Shown here piece after piece: positions 1-10,657 of a stretch of 64,000 nucleotides of DNA (position 1 is the first letter of the stretch; each line of letters opens with the position of its first letter). The position numbers and the translations under genes are program-made. This stretch comes from Kingdonia uniflora (Eukaryota; Streptophyta; Magnoliopsida; Ranunculales; Circaeasteraceae): assembly GCA_014058105.1 (NCBI GenBank), contig JACGCM010001511.1, forward strand, positions 1,240,001 to 1,304,000, written 5' to 3'. Below the pieces are notes generated by a model. It did not search any database and was not told where the DNA came from. It saw nothing but the letters and a program-made list of their open reading frames with translations.

Positions 1-147
1 TGGAGAGCTTTAGTTGAAAATGAAACTGGCTTGAAACTGAAGTGTCACAGGTCAGATAACGGAGGAGAATACTATAGTGACGAGTTTGAACACTTTTGCG
101 CATCAAACAGGATTATGATAGAAAATACTATTCCTAGAAGTATTATG
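1..147 (+). pseudogene. Copia integrase core fragment
   Basis: Frame 1 from the first base reads as the central part of a Ty1/Copia integrase core. The diagnostic stretch is LKCHRSDNGGEYYSDEF, carrying the second catalytic Asp in the SDNGGEY motif, followed by the usual 'FC..N.I..E.TIP' context. Homology stops near the IENTIP segment and the frame then runs into unrelated AT-rich sequence. The HPQ.NG-type segment with the catalytic Glu is absent. The upstream part lies outside the window, so this may be the end of a longer truncated element. Not functional as seen. Confidence 0.85.
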
Positions 148-1035
148 CGAAGATTAAAACTTATTGTTGTTGGATCATATTATGCCAAATCTAAAGATAA
201 TTAAGTAGTAAGTATATTCCTAAGATTTAATAAGTTTTCCATTATCTGGCATATTTTAAGATTTTGATATGGTTGTGAAGACAAAACCTATTGTAGTTGG
301 ATCATATTATGATCAGATTTGTACTTGCCACAATCTGACCCACTTCTAAGCCAAATTCACAAGTGGCAAAAGCAGTTAAAAATATTATTTGATAGTATAA
401 CATAGTAATGCTTTAAAAAATCTTGTTAACTTTTAGATTTTAATTTGGTAGTTTAGATAAGAACTAGATCAGACCTGGATTAGTTAGACCCATTCAGATT
501 CGGGTATGCACCAATTTAGCCCAATTCCGATCCATTGACAGCCCTATATATCTGCTTCATAGAGCAAAAAATGGACATACATAAGAAGTTTGGCCATCAT
601 TTTAAGATGGAATCTAGACTTTTCATCCTTAACGATGGAGGAATCTATCTCCTTTCCCTTAGAAAAATTGATGTTACCGAGACGAAGGATAGCAGCAACC
701 ACTCTGAAAATAGTATCCTGAAAAGAACATTTACGGTAAAAACTGAATGAACCTGAAATTTGAGGAATTCAGCAAAAGGGAAAAGCAACAATATTGTCTG
801 ACTGTGAAAGAAAGAACTTCCTCATGCTCAGTAATCCTGACTATATCCATAGCCCTTCTGGTTGCTTGAGACACTTGGGCATCATTTACTCCATCCAGTT
901 CAAAGCATATAGATTGGTTCAAATAATGGAATGATTTAGGGTCATGAACTTATATTTCTCAATATCCTGTTAATTTTTATGGTTATTCGTAAATTACAAA
1001 AACCATTAACAGGAACGTTGCAGCTTAATAAAATG
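148..1035. other. AT-rich non-coding stretch
   Basis: No recognisable coding sequence. It contains a 22-bp direct repeat with one mismatch (163-184 and 290-311). A segment near 480-545 resembles the degenerate ends of dispersed plant repeats. Short open frames here have no recognisable motif. Confidence 0.5.
966..1013. repeat. Imperfect inverted repeat (foldback)
   Basis: CCTGTTAATTTTTATGGTT (966-984) pairs with AACCATTAACAGG (1001-1013), leaving a 16-nt spacer. It lies 27 bp outside the left end of the LTR element that begins at 1041. It may be the end of a small MITE or a chance hairpin. Confidence 0.5.
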
Positions 1036-1040
1036 ATTAC

Positions 1041-1807
1041 TGTCATGGCCCAGCCCGGGATTGCCACTACAGCACCCGGAGCACAGCGGAATAAGGGACC
1101 GTGTGGCATACACGGACGTGTGGCATATAACCCACGGATGCTAGAGAGACATCTAGATAATCCTAGATACTTGTGAGGGGTCATCGTATATGTATTCGAA
1201 ATAGGAAATAACGTTGAAGGTTCCCTCACTAATCCCTACAGCGTAATCTCTCGTGACGCGCACGAGAAACAGATAGTACACCTGTCCTGTAGCGGATCAG
1301 GGTAGCTCAACATATCGGGTTCCAGATGAGGGACTCATATATGTAGGGGTGATGAGCCTGGACTAATTATATTGCCCATCTGAAAGGGTCGATGCATCTC
1401 GGATAGCCCATGGGGAATACTGGCTCCATATAAAGCTCTCTTCAGAAAAGCGGCCCGCATTCCGAGGCAATGTCCCCTGGCCTTCCCTAGGCCTAGGAGA
1501 ACTCATAACTATCCCTTGTAGATAGCCCATGAGCCGGGGTCCTTGATGACCAAGCATTAAAGCTCTTTTAGTCATGGGGAGGATTGGACCAAGGTTCCTC
1601 CTTAATATAACAACTAAGTAAATAGTCAAATTCTAAAAGGAAACGTTAAAACTGGAGACGAAGCGTACTGACCCTTTTTGCCCCCTTAACCGAATCCAAT
1701 TTTGACGAAACTTGGCCTGTAGCTATATAAGGTTATTGAGAACATATATACTCGGACAAAACTCAAAACGCTCGGGTGATTTGGCCGGCTTTTGGTAGGT
1801 CGTCACA
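1041..1807 (-). repeat. 3' LTR of the LARD-like element
   Basis: 767-bp repeat, homologous to 4691-5451 over nearly its full length but with reciprocal indels. About 55 bp around 1190-1245 is absent from the other copy, and about 50 bp present near 4770-4820 is absent here. Ends are TG..CA on either strand. An 88-codon minus-strand open frame inside it (1363-1629) has a counterpart in the other LTR and is treated as non-coding. Confidence 0.92.
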
Positions 1808-1820
1808 CCCTCCCACACTT
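1808..1820 (-). other. Polypurine tract of the LARD-like element
   Basis: The minus strand reads AAGTGTGGGAGGG directly before the 3' LTR, the expected plus-strand priming site. With the primer-binding site at the other end it fixes the element's orientation. Confidence 0.8.
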
Positions 1821-4676
1821 AAAATAATCTCAACGCCCTCGTCGAGAACCTTCTTCCATGTGGCTCTGCAAGGATTCAATCTTCTGCATCTTCAAGAATC
1901 CAACAACTCTCCCGCACTTAGTTCAGAGTACTATATCTTCTTTTGCACTAGCGGATACTGAGCCTAACTGCTAGTCTTGATGCTGACAACTGCATCTTCA
2001 GAACTAAACCTTAACTTTGCCCTTTTCCTACTGAAGTACGCGGTGACTGAACCTTCATACGAGCTCTGGATTCTACGTTCTCATCTGGATATTGTCTCGT
2101 GGTCTCAAGCCTTCTGAAAAATGTATGAGCAGTGCGTTTTAGCATCGCACCCTCTGAAATGCACTGCTTCCTGCGCCAAGCGCCTTCTCCCCTGATACAT
2201 TGTGAAATATCGCTCTACACGACAAACCAAGGGCGTCTCCTCTAGATAGCCCGACGAGGATATCTGCAATCCCGTCCAAAAGTGCACTCACTTTCGAGTC
2301 ATTCAATGCCTTCACCACTCGAGAGCTTAATCTTCTGTGAATCTCGGCTTCAAATTTCACTCTTCGTCTGCGAGTGGTAAGGAGAAAGTCTTCTAAAACC
2401 AAGGGGTAAAGTCTCCCCAACTGCAATGGTGTACCTGCCGTACACTGAAACTGCCTGACTGCCCATCATTTAACTTTGCAAAGGTCTTCAATCCATGTCC
2501 GCCCTTCTTACAAAACATTGGGGAGACAACATCAAGATGCGGCACTCTAGCCTTACCAGTATAGAACTGAACTGGTGCGCATTGCTCACTTGGGCGAGGG
2601 AGGGTAGCACCTAGAATGTAGCATACTCTCGACAAGGTGCAGACTCTCTTGTCCTACCGCCAACATAACCATAAGGTAGCCTATCAAGGCACAGGTACTC
2701 TGTTCCCTACCGCCAGCTAACCATCAAGGTCCACCATAAAAGGCATCCTGTGTGAACTTGTAAAACCTATAGGAAATCTATTTGTGCACTGCTCTACCAC
2801 TTCGTAGTAGGCCATCATCTAACCAATGTAGCGATAGATGGCATATGCACCTAACTTGGCTGCAGGAAGAGTGATCGCTACTTTGGTGTCACCAAGGTCT
2901 CTCACTTCAGAGGATTCTTATCTTACTCACTCTCCAAGGAGGACTTCTCAATGCCTCTTCTCTAATGAGGACTTAACACTAGCATTTGTACTTTCCTAAC
3001 TCTGGTGGTAATGACCCATGATGGAACCTGTGTACATCTGCATCACAACTTATAGCTCTTCCCATACTCAATAACCTCGGTGTCCACGTCGAGAACAAAG
3101 TTGTGACATATAACTGACTGACTGCTGAAGCATTTCTCCATCTCTTCATCCCTACTCAAACCTGAGTACTTGGGGAACTTGGGAACAAGATTGCATCTGT
3201 TGCCCTGAGCTCGGTTGCTTGCCATGTCCAACTACTATCAAACTTGAAGAGACCAACCTTCATACAGTCATAATCATCTTTAAACTGAAGCGTAGCCATT
3301 CTCTATCTCTTGATCTAGCTTATGTAAACACAGCCAACTTTGAACGGTCACTGGGATGTGGTCTTCTAAAGACACTCCATCAATACAAACAAAGAACGAG
3401 GGGCGGGAACTTAATCCCAACTGCCAACCTCCAAGTGATAAGAAATTGGGAAACTAACATCCAATTCCGCTCAAGATCTTTCATCTGAGAGCATTCTTCC
3501 ATCTGAGATCATGTCTGAGGTAACCCGCATAACTGATTGTAGCTCAACTCTATTCTGCGACAACCACATAACTTACTAACCTTTGGAAACGTGAGTCTTT
3601 ATCCATCTGTGAGCTTAAAATCACCCAGAACCATCTTGTGGAACAACATGGATCAACACGGCTAGAGCACTCGAGCGCCGACAAACTTGAAACTCACTAC
3701 GGAGCCAGAGAACAAGCATCGCATGGCAACTTTCCTGCTTTGAGTGAGAAAAGCAGTGTCCATTACAACTGCGGAACCAACTGCGGACAAGCGACAACCC
3801 AACGTGGGGAAGCGTGGTTCATGTCGCATTAAAACGAGAAACTCTGCCCTCGACGTCTACCTGACGATACCACTGTGTGCAAACTCGGGACCCAAACCAT
3901 GTCTTCATCTATTACTTCACTCCGCTTCACATTCGGCTCATGACATTCACCTCTGGAACGTCACTGTGTCCAACTCAGGACAATCAAAGCTAGTATCTCT
4001 CAGGATTCTTCAATCTTCTGTAGCACAAAGGAATTTCAACCAAACCAAGCTTCGTAGCTTCCACACGAAAGAAGTTAACAATATGACACTGACCATATCG
4101 ATCTCTACTGAGGGGCATCTTCCTTGATCACAACTGTTACTAAACTTCGTAACGCGCATGCGGACAGAATGCAATAGCAACCTGCTAGATCACCCTATTA
4201 CTATTCTTCATAGAGCATCTGCTACACTGACCCACCTTCAAGAGACAACCGGCGATATAGATCATCGCGTCCAACTCAAACATTAATCCTTCCTCTTAGC
4301 TTCATTGTCCAAAGCACACTTAACCTGGGCAATCTCGCACTTAGATATGGAGCCTTTCTCTCGTGTCCAATATCAGCTAACATATAGGCAACTCACTCTA
4401 CATGCATTCACAACGGTGCTTGGATCATCTGTACGGAACAACAACGGCTCTGGGGATAACAACTGCCAAATAGGTATCCCATACTACCAACTCGGGAATT
4501 ATTACTCTTATCTGCTCTGACAGACATAGGCACAATCCCTCTACGCTCTGACAAAAAAAATCCCAACAAGCCTTGCTCCGATAAGCCTTGACCAAACTAG
4601 TAAAACTCTGATAGACGTAGGCACAATCCATCTATGCACTACCAACTCAAGCGCTAAGCTTTAACAAGCTATTCTC
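1821..4676 (-). other. Internal region of the LARD-like element, non-coding
   Basis: About 2.85 kb with no Gag, protease, RT, RNase H or integrase motif on either strand. Open frames up to 127 codons (for example 3744-4127, plus) look like ordinary sequence with no family signature. A short duplicated segment containing TAGGCACAATCC occurs near 4515-4555 and 4606-4645, just inside the primer-binding-site end. The region presumably carries packaging and leader functions only. Confidence 0.7.
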
Positions 4677-4688
4677 GCTCTGATACCA
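4677..4688 (-). other. Primer-binding site (initiator tRNA-Met)
   Basis: The plus strand reads GCTCTGATACCA, so the minus strand reads TGGTATCAGAGC. This is the standard sequence complementary to the 3' end of plant initiator tRNA-Met, two bases inside the 5' LTR. Confidence 0.9.
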
Positions 4689-4690
4689 TC

Positions 4691-5451
4691 TGTCACGGCC
4701 CAGCCCAAGACTGCCACTACAGTGTCTGGAGCACAACGGAATAAGGGACTGTATGGCATACACGGACGTGCAGTCGATGTGTACCAGCCATCATCACGGG
4801 CGCAGCGCGCCAGTGGCATATAACCCATGGATGCTAGAGTGACATCCGGATAATCTTGGATACTCGTGAGGAGTCATCGAACAGCATAATCTCTCGTAAC
4901 GTGCATGAGATACAGAAAACACACCTGTCCTGTAGCGGGTCAGGGTAGCTCAATATGCCGGGTTCCAGATGAGGGATTCATATATGAAGGGGCGACGAGC
5001 CTGAACTAATTATATTGTCCATCTGAAAGGGGCAGTACATTTTCGATAACCCATGGGGCATAGTGGCACCATATAAAGCCCTCTTTGGAAAAATGGCCCG
5101 CATTGCGAGGCAATGTCCCCTGGCCTTCCCTAGGCCTAGGAGAACTCATGATTATCCCTCGTAGATAGCTCATGAGTCGGGGTCCTTGATGACCAAGCAT
5201 TAAAGCTCTTTTGGGCATGGGGAGGATTGGACCAAAGTTCCTCCTTAATATAGCTACTAAGTAAATAGTCAAATTTCAAAAGGTAACGTAAAAACTGGAG
5301 ACGAAGCGTACTGGCCTTTTTCGCCCCCTTAACCGAATCCGATTTTGATGAAACTTGGCGTACAATTATATTAGAATATAGTGAACATATATACTCAGAC
5401 AGAATTCAAAATGCTCAGGTGGATTTTGCTGGCGTCCGGTAGGTCGTCACA
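4691..5451 (-). repeat. 5' LTR of the LARD-like element
   Basis: 761-bp copy of the LTR at 1041-1807. It is followed by the target duplication ATTAC at 5452-5456. Divergence from the other LTR is visible throughout, so the insertion is not recent. Confidence 0.92.
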
Positions 5452-5554
5452 ATTACTATTCAACTCAACAAATATATCAGCTACCTACCCAATTATTTTG
5501 GATATCCTTAATATATTGGAATATCAACCAATATACTCGTTGGTATCATAAACT

Positions 5555-6917
5555 GAAGGAATGTTAGAAGTGAAGCTTATGCAAGCTAAAGAGTTAACAA
5601 ATAAGGACCTCATTGGTAAATCTGACCTTATGAAAAGTTATATGTACGTCTACTTTGTGATCGAACAAAGACCAGTAAAACAATTAACAAATAATTAAAC
5701 CCTATATGTAATGAACACTTTAAGTTCATAGTAGATGATTCATCTACTCAGCACCTAGTTGTAAAAATTTATGACAATTAAGGGCTTCAGGCATCTGAAC
5801 TCCTTAGATGTGCACAAGTGCAATTGAAGGATCTTGAACCTGGAAAAGTTAAAGATGTGTGGCTGAAATTGGTGAATGATTTGGACGTCCAAAGAGATAC
5901 TAAGAATAGGGGTCAGGTACACCTGAAGCTTTTATACTATCCTTTTGGCTCAATGAGCGGGTTTACTAACCTTTTTGCCGGCAATTACTCAATAACCTCT
6001 TTGGAGAACGCCCTTAGAGCATCTGCAGCAGGGTGTGGGTTGAGTTGGGTTTTCCAACCCACACTCAAACCCACACCCAAACGTCTCCTAGCAGGCACTA
6101 TTTGAGTGTGAGTTTGATGACCTGGCACTACAGGAACTCAACTGATTGTGGGGAGCTCACACTCAAAAAATTTGAGTGTGGGGGTGTTGGGATAACCGCG
6201 CGGTGTTTTGATTACCTCCGCAATTAAAAAAAAAAATTTATTTTTTTAATGTGTGAGAGAGATGAATAGTGCATGAAGAGAAATGAATACCGCGCGAACT
6301 AACGATTATTGCGCGGACTAAATAAAAAAACATAAAAAAAACAAACTCAAACCTAACTCAAACTCGCTACTGCATGAGAATGGGTGTGAGTTGTGCTTTT
6401 TGTGGGCCCCTTATCAGAGCCCACACCCAAACTCTCACTCGCTGTTGCTGATGCTCTTAAAAGTGGGCCAGATGGAACAGAGGCTACTGAGAATGGAAAA
6501 GCAGCTATCTAGAGGCAAAAGGAGGTCATTATTAGAGGAGTACTTCCTGTCATGGTCATATCTGTTGAAGACCTGCCACCAGCTGATATAATGGGAAAGG
6601 CTGACCCCTATGTCATTTTTCAAATGAAGAAAACTGAATTGAAGAATAAATCTAGGGTTATAAATGACAGCCAAAATTCAGCTGGGTATCAGACATTTGA
6701 CTTTGTTATGGTTGATGGGTTACATGACATGCTAATTTTGGAAGTTTATGACCATGTCACATTCGGGAAGGATTATATGGGGAGATGCATCTTGACACTT
6801 ACTAGAGTAATATTAGAAGGATAATACAAGGATTATATTCCCTTGGACAGGGCTAAATCAGGAAGGTTGAATTTACATCTCAAGTGGGCATCACAGCCAA
6901 TTTACCGAGATTCCTGA
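5555..6917 (+). pseudogene. Processed pseudogene of a plant synaptotagmin (SYT4/5-like)
   Basis: The translation follows the C-terminal half of plant SYT4/SYT5-type synaptotagmins: SMP-anchored, two-C2-domain proteins that bind lipid at ER-plasma membrane contacts or endomembranes. The first C2 starts EGMLEVKLMQAKELTNKD, is internally shortened (5640-5715) and frameshifted, then resumes with EHFKFIVDDSS and LKDLEPGKVKDVWLKL (5818 on). The second C2 (6552 on) keeps the calcium-loop motif MGKADPYV and the ending FGKDYMGRCILTLTRV. It stops at 6915-6917 after the usual YRDS tail. In-frame stops include one at 5781-5800 and a TAA after VILEG. I see no introns across several hundred codons, so a retrocopy is likely. 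A MITE interrupts it at 6017-6456. Confidence 0.88.
6014..6459. mobile_element. PIF/Harbinger-like MITE with TTA target duplication
   Basis: A 440-bp element (6017-6456) has terminal inverted repeats beginning GAGCATC on each end (left GAGCATCTGCAGCAG; right complement GAGCATCAGCAACAG). It is flanked by TTA duplications at 6014-6016 and 6457-6459. TTA/TWA duplications and a GAGCATC-type terminus are typical of Tourist/Harbinger MITEs. There is no transposase. Removing it and one TTA joins the synaptotagmin frame across Asn-Ala-Leu-Lys-Ser, which shows the insertion post-dates the retrocopy. An extra hairpin lies just inside the left terminus (6032-6080). Confidence 0.9.
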
Positions 6918-7759
6918 TTAGGACGAGTTAAATCTTCATGGATAAGAATGAAAGACATTTTCTCCTTGGTGAAGTGAAGTAAATTGAGCAAGTTACATCC
7001 TGAGGTGAGTTGCTGTTACATAGCATGACTCTGGTTTATTTCAACGTGGAAGCTAAAACTGAGTAGCAAGACAAGAGACTTAGGCAAAAAACATATACAT
7101 TATGTTAGTAAAGAAATGCAGTTGGCAAATCTCTGATGTTATAGATTAACTATAAAGTGTGAAAAGGAAGGAGTGTATGAGTTAGATTGGAACATCAGAT
7201 GAATGAAGCGGCAAAGTATCAATCACACATTCAATCCAAGTTATTCTCCAAAGAGTACAACGAAGGAAAAATGTTCAATGTTTGAATTACCAATCATTAC
7301 TAGAGGGTCCCACCCTTCTCACAACTACACCTCACAATCATCAAAAAAATGGGTAGATAATATTTGTTTTATTTTAAACCTACTCTTAGTAATCATTCAT
7401 TTAGGGTCAGTGAAGAACCTGTTGATGGATGGCATGATCTCAGAAGACTTGCTTCTTATAAACTTTTTTAGAAAGTGCCGTAAGTACTTCTCCCCTTCAG
7501 CAAAGATTTCAAATATTCCTGCAGCTTTATTCTCTTGGACACCTTAACTGACTTCAGGTTTGTGGTGATGTTTCAAATCAACTGCATCCCCACAGCTAAC
7601 CCCGTAGCAGTGAACAACGGGTAAACCTCAGGCCTCAACCATCGATCCATGGTGGAAGAAGCCATTAATGGAGAACTGCGAGATAAAGACCAAAGAGAAG
7701 ATTTGCAGATAGAAAAAATTGGATTGTTTGTGTGATCGATGCTTATTTTGTGTTTGACC
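6918..7759. other. Non-coding interval
   Basis: The first ~150 bp after the synaptotagmin stop may be its old 3' UTR; I see no poly(A) tract. A 114-codon open frame at 7203-7547 (plus) has no recognisable motif. Nothing else supportable. Confidence 0.4.
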
Positions 7760-8065
7760 GATCAACTACAAGAATGGGGCGGTGACCCTTGTTTCCCTGT
7801 CCCATTTTCTTAGGATTGAGTTGCTTGTAATTCTGATGCCAGGCCTCCATTATCAGCTCTGTATCTCAATGGCCTTGATCTATCTAGGCTTCTTCCAAAT
7901 TTTAGTAGCATGGATGCCCTCGAACTAATAGACTTGCAGAGTAATAACATCACACAAGAAATTCCTAGTTTCCTTGGTTCCTTTCCAAAACTTAAAGAGT
8001 TAAATTTGGCAGATAATAATTTGTTGGGAGGATACCCATTTCAATATCTGAAAGAACAAATTTGA
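7760..8065 (+). pseudogene. Fragment of a malectin/LRR receptor-like kinase gene
   Basis: One frame covers 102 codons. It starts LQEWGGDPCFPVPF, the conserved junction between the malectin-like ectodomain and the LRRs of plant receptor-like proteins. It continues with LRR-like text: LSALYLNGLDLSRLLPNF, ALELIDLQSNNITQEIPSFL and LKELNLADNNLLGGYP. No kinase, transmembrane or malectin segment is found nearby, so this is an isolated exon-sized remnant. Two in-frame stops (TAG, TGA near 7807-7816) lie where the family has Trp residues (consensus FTWDWV), consistent with G-to-A decay. The frame ends in TGA at 8063. Confidence 0.78.
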
Positions 8066-8735
8066 ACTTTAATATATATCTAGGTTTAGAGTTTCGAGGT
8101 TTACCATTTCAGGGCTTAGGGTGTTGTTAGCAACATATGTTAGTAACATTACCAATAAATGACAAGAAGTGGGTAAGTTATGTTAATATTATACCAGCTT
8201 TTCTTAAGCTAAATACAATATTGCTTATTGCTTGAAATTAATAGTTAAGAAGAACTGTATCGGTCTCCAACATACATATCCTAGGGGCATATTTTGGGTA
8301 AAGTCTTGGAACATTTTTATATTGAATAATAACTTTTAATATTGGACTTTCAGTGATGTACGTAGTTAGAAAAAATTTAAGTTTAAAAATAAGATAATAA
8401 AAATATATGTTTAAGGGGAGTATCTAGGAATATTAGTTTAAACTTGAGTTGATCTTCTGTGATAATGTTGTTGGTTTAGAAGTAACATGATAATGTTGTT
8501 GGTTTAGAAGTAACATGGCTTCTGGTTTTTCTTGCATTTAGTGTTAAAATCGATGGGATGTTTGGAAGAACAACACCTTTTATTGAAACCAGATTGGTAC
8601 TAATTAGATTATTGTTATGAATTTTCAACTAATTGGTCAATATAGATAATTAGCAATTCAACTTGTGCAAATATTGAAATTTGTATCCTTTCTAGCATTA
8701 ACTTATAAAACTTCTCAATGAAATGAAATTTTATT
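8066..8735. other. AT-rich non-coding interval
   Basis: No coding signal recognised. It contains the perfect tandem duplication listed separately. Confidence 0.4.
8461..8516. repeat. Perfect 28-bp tandem duplication
   Basis: Bases 8461-8488 are repeated exactly at 8489-8516 (unit begins GATAATGTTGTTGG). Identity between units points to a recent slippage or repair event. Confidence 0.95.
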
Positions 8736-9320
8736 GTGCAACAACTAGATTTACTGGGTTTTTGTATTCGTCTCTACACAATGACATCATTTATGCCAGC
8801 AATCCCATACAAGAAATGGATGAAAGCACCGCGAGGGTCACGGGAATATATAAGTGGCCTTGAGTTATTTATTTATTTTTTAATTGAGAATAGACAAAAT
8901 TTAGGTGGTGCAGATTGGTACAGTTGTCCATGTGTCAAATACCGTAATAGGAAAGGGAAGAATGACTTGGAACATATAAATGAGCATTTAATAATTAATG
9001 GTTTTGATACGACATACACAACATGGATTCACCATGGAGAACCATTCTCCAGATCTTATGTGAACACCCAAAGTAGCACGCTTCCAACCAATAATGTTGA
9101 AGATCCTTATCCACAGTTGGTTTCTGTGGTTAATCATACACTTGAACATCTTCCTAATTAAGTTAATGTTGAAGATGAGGTTAATGTTGAAGCTCATGTC
9201 GAGGCTACTACATTTACATGCAACAATGAAGGTGTTAATCAAGATCAAACTAATCTTAAAGAAAATGAAAAGTACAAAGAGTTAATGGAAGATGCATCGC
9301 TGCCTTTATATCCCTCTTGT
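8736..9320 (+). pseudogene. CACTA (En/Spm) transposase-associated domain fragment
   Basis: The 142-codon open frame contains the transposase-associated N-terminal domain of CACTA transposons. Visible motifs are KKWMKAPRGSREYISGL (usually WM..PR.S.EY..G), the zinc-binding WYSCPCVKYRNRK (CPC..C.N), HLIINGF, and the closing YTTWIHHGE. After a TAA at 9159 the same frame continues to the CACTA motif MEDASLPLYPSC. At that point the sequence switches abruptly to Athila internal sequence. The catalytic transposase and terminal repeats are absent, so this is a truncated remnant. Confidence 0.85.
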
Positions 9321-9321
9321 C

Positions 9322-10657
9322 GAGTTACCCCAAAACTTGTATTTCGCTCGTCCCGAGTAAAATAAAATAATAGCCACTTTCGCAGGGAGTGTGATTGCAT
9401 TTACCATATGCAACAAGCCATTAAACCTCCAAGTTTAGCCTGGTGGACGAGTGTTGTCTCGTGAGGATTTGCAGTGACTATACCCACAAAAGTCAATAAT
9501 AACATTTTAAACAATTCTAGAATAGACATGACTCATTTCCTGTAAACTTATCCTTTCTTAGTTGTGACAAAAATATACCAATGAAAATACCCTTAAACTT
9601 GTTATTCTCTCAAGTATACCAAAGAATATTTTCAGCTTATCCAAAACTAGAGGTACTACCTCAAGATTAAAAAAATATTCAAGTATTTTGTTTTAGCTAT
9701 ATTTGAGTGTAGAGTGAAAATAGCTTTATCCCTTAATACGTTGCTCAGAATAATTTACTCATTTTTTGGTAGTCTAGTTCTTGCTAGAATAAATTCAACG
9801 GTCAGTTCGACAAGTGCCTTAGTCAATTCGTGTTCCTAGAATTTTACTTTTTTTCTTCATCTTTTGTAAGCCTTTTATTTTTTAAGTACTTTATTTCTTA
9901 GTGAAACCTCTGTAACAAGGAGTTTTCGGTCAACAATCCCTGCCAGTTGGCTAAGGTTACCGGGGTGTGGTTCCCTATTATGACCTAGACTCGGGATTCT
10001 CACAAGTAACATTTTTTTCTGCTCCTTCCACATAGTTAAGGTCAAACTAAAGATTGGTGATAATTTGTCATCTTTCAATTCTTAATCATGCGAGTAACCT
10101 TGCAGCGTGAAAGTTTTTAGGGCACATTTGGCTTATTATTTTTTTTCTTAGGAATGAACTTATTCTTAGGCAGTTGTCTCCCTTGTAGAAAACAATTCCC
10201 AACATAAATGTTAAATTTCCCTTATACTGAGCAAAAATCTATTGAAGGTATTAATTGCAAAACTACATTGAAGTGTACGTTTTCAAAATATGTCAAGTTA
10301 ACTTGAATTAATCGCTAATAAAAAGATAGTACATCTAGCTTAAGATATTCTAAAATATTCTAGTGTATACTTGGTACAATTTCAAAAATTAGGCTTTTCC
10401 ATAATGATTATATCAAGGTAAAATTAGTTTAAGTGCTTCGAAATTTGTCAAAAATATATCATAAATTGTCTAAGTGTCATTATTTAACTTTTCTTCATAA
10501 AACATTTAAAGAAATGGTTTCCTACCCCCAAACTAAAATAAAGCATTGCCCTCACTTTTTTACCTGAATGTGTCATGGGTTGCCTCCCAAGAAACGCTAA
10601 GTTTATCATCTTCAACCAGAATAATATACCCTACACTTAAATGATGTTGCAATGGAA
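9322..10657 (-). other. Athila 1 3' non-coding region and PPT
   Basis: Aligned with 28922-30300 of Athila 2, including the shared CGTCCYGAGTAAAATAAAAT segment near the tail. The minus-strand end reads as a purine tract containing GTTTTGGGG beside the CACTA junction. This is where some Athila elements carry an env-like ORF; none is visible here. Confidence 0.7.

Larger units (their letters stand above)
1036..5456 (-). mobile_element. LARD-like non-autonomous LTR retrotransposon with target duplication
   Basis: Two directly repeated LTRs (1041-1807 and 4691-5451) flank a 2.88-kb internal region without retroviral ORFs. The element is bounded by a perfect 5-bp duplication ATTAC (1036-1040 and 5452-5456). 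Orientation is minus. The sequence inside the right LTR reads, on the minus strand, TGGTATCAGAGC, the complement of initiator tRNA-Met. The sequence inside the left LTR reads on the minus strand as a purine-rich tract ending GTGTGGGAGGG. LTRs start TGTGACGACC and end in TGACA on the minus strand. With no gag, protease, RT or integrase, it must have been mobilised in trans. A related LTR occurs at 63713-64000. Confidence 0.92.

Noticed and set aside
1363..1629. 88-codon minus-strand open frame, conserved at the same length in the other LTR (5006-5272)
   Set aside because: It lies wholly within the LTR, so its duplication follows from LTR structure; no motif, no start context, and nothing comparable in known LTRs.
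9322..10657. env-like gene in the Athila 3' region
   Set aside because: No open frame with signal peptide or membrane segments on the minus strand, in this copy or in 28922-30300.
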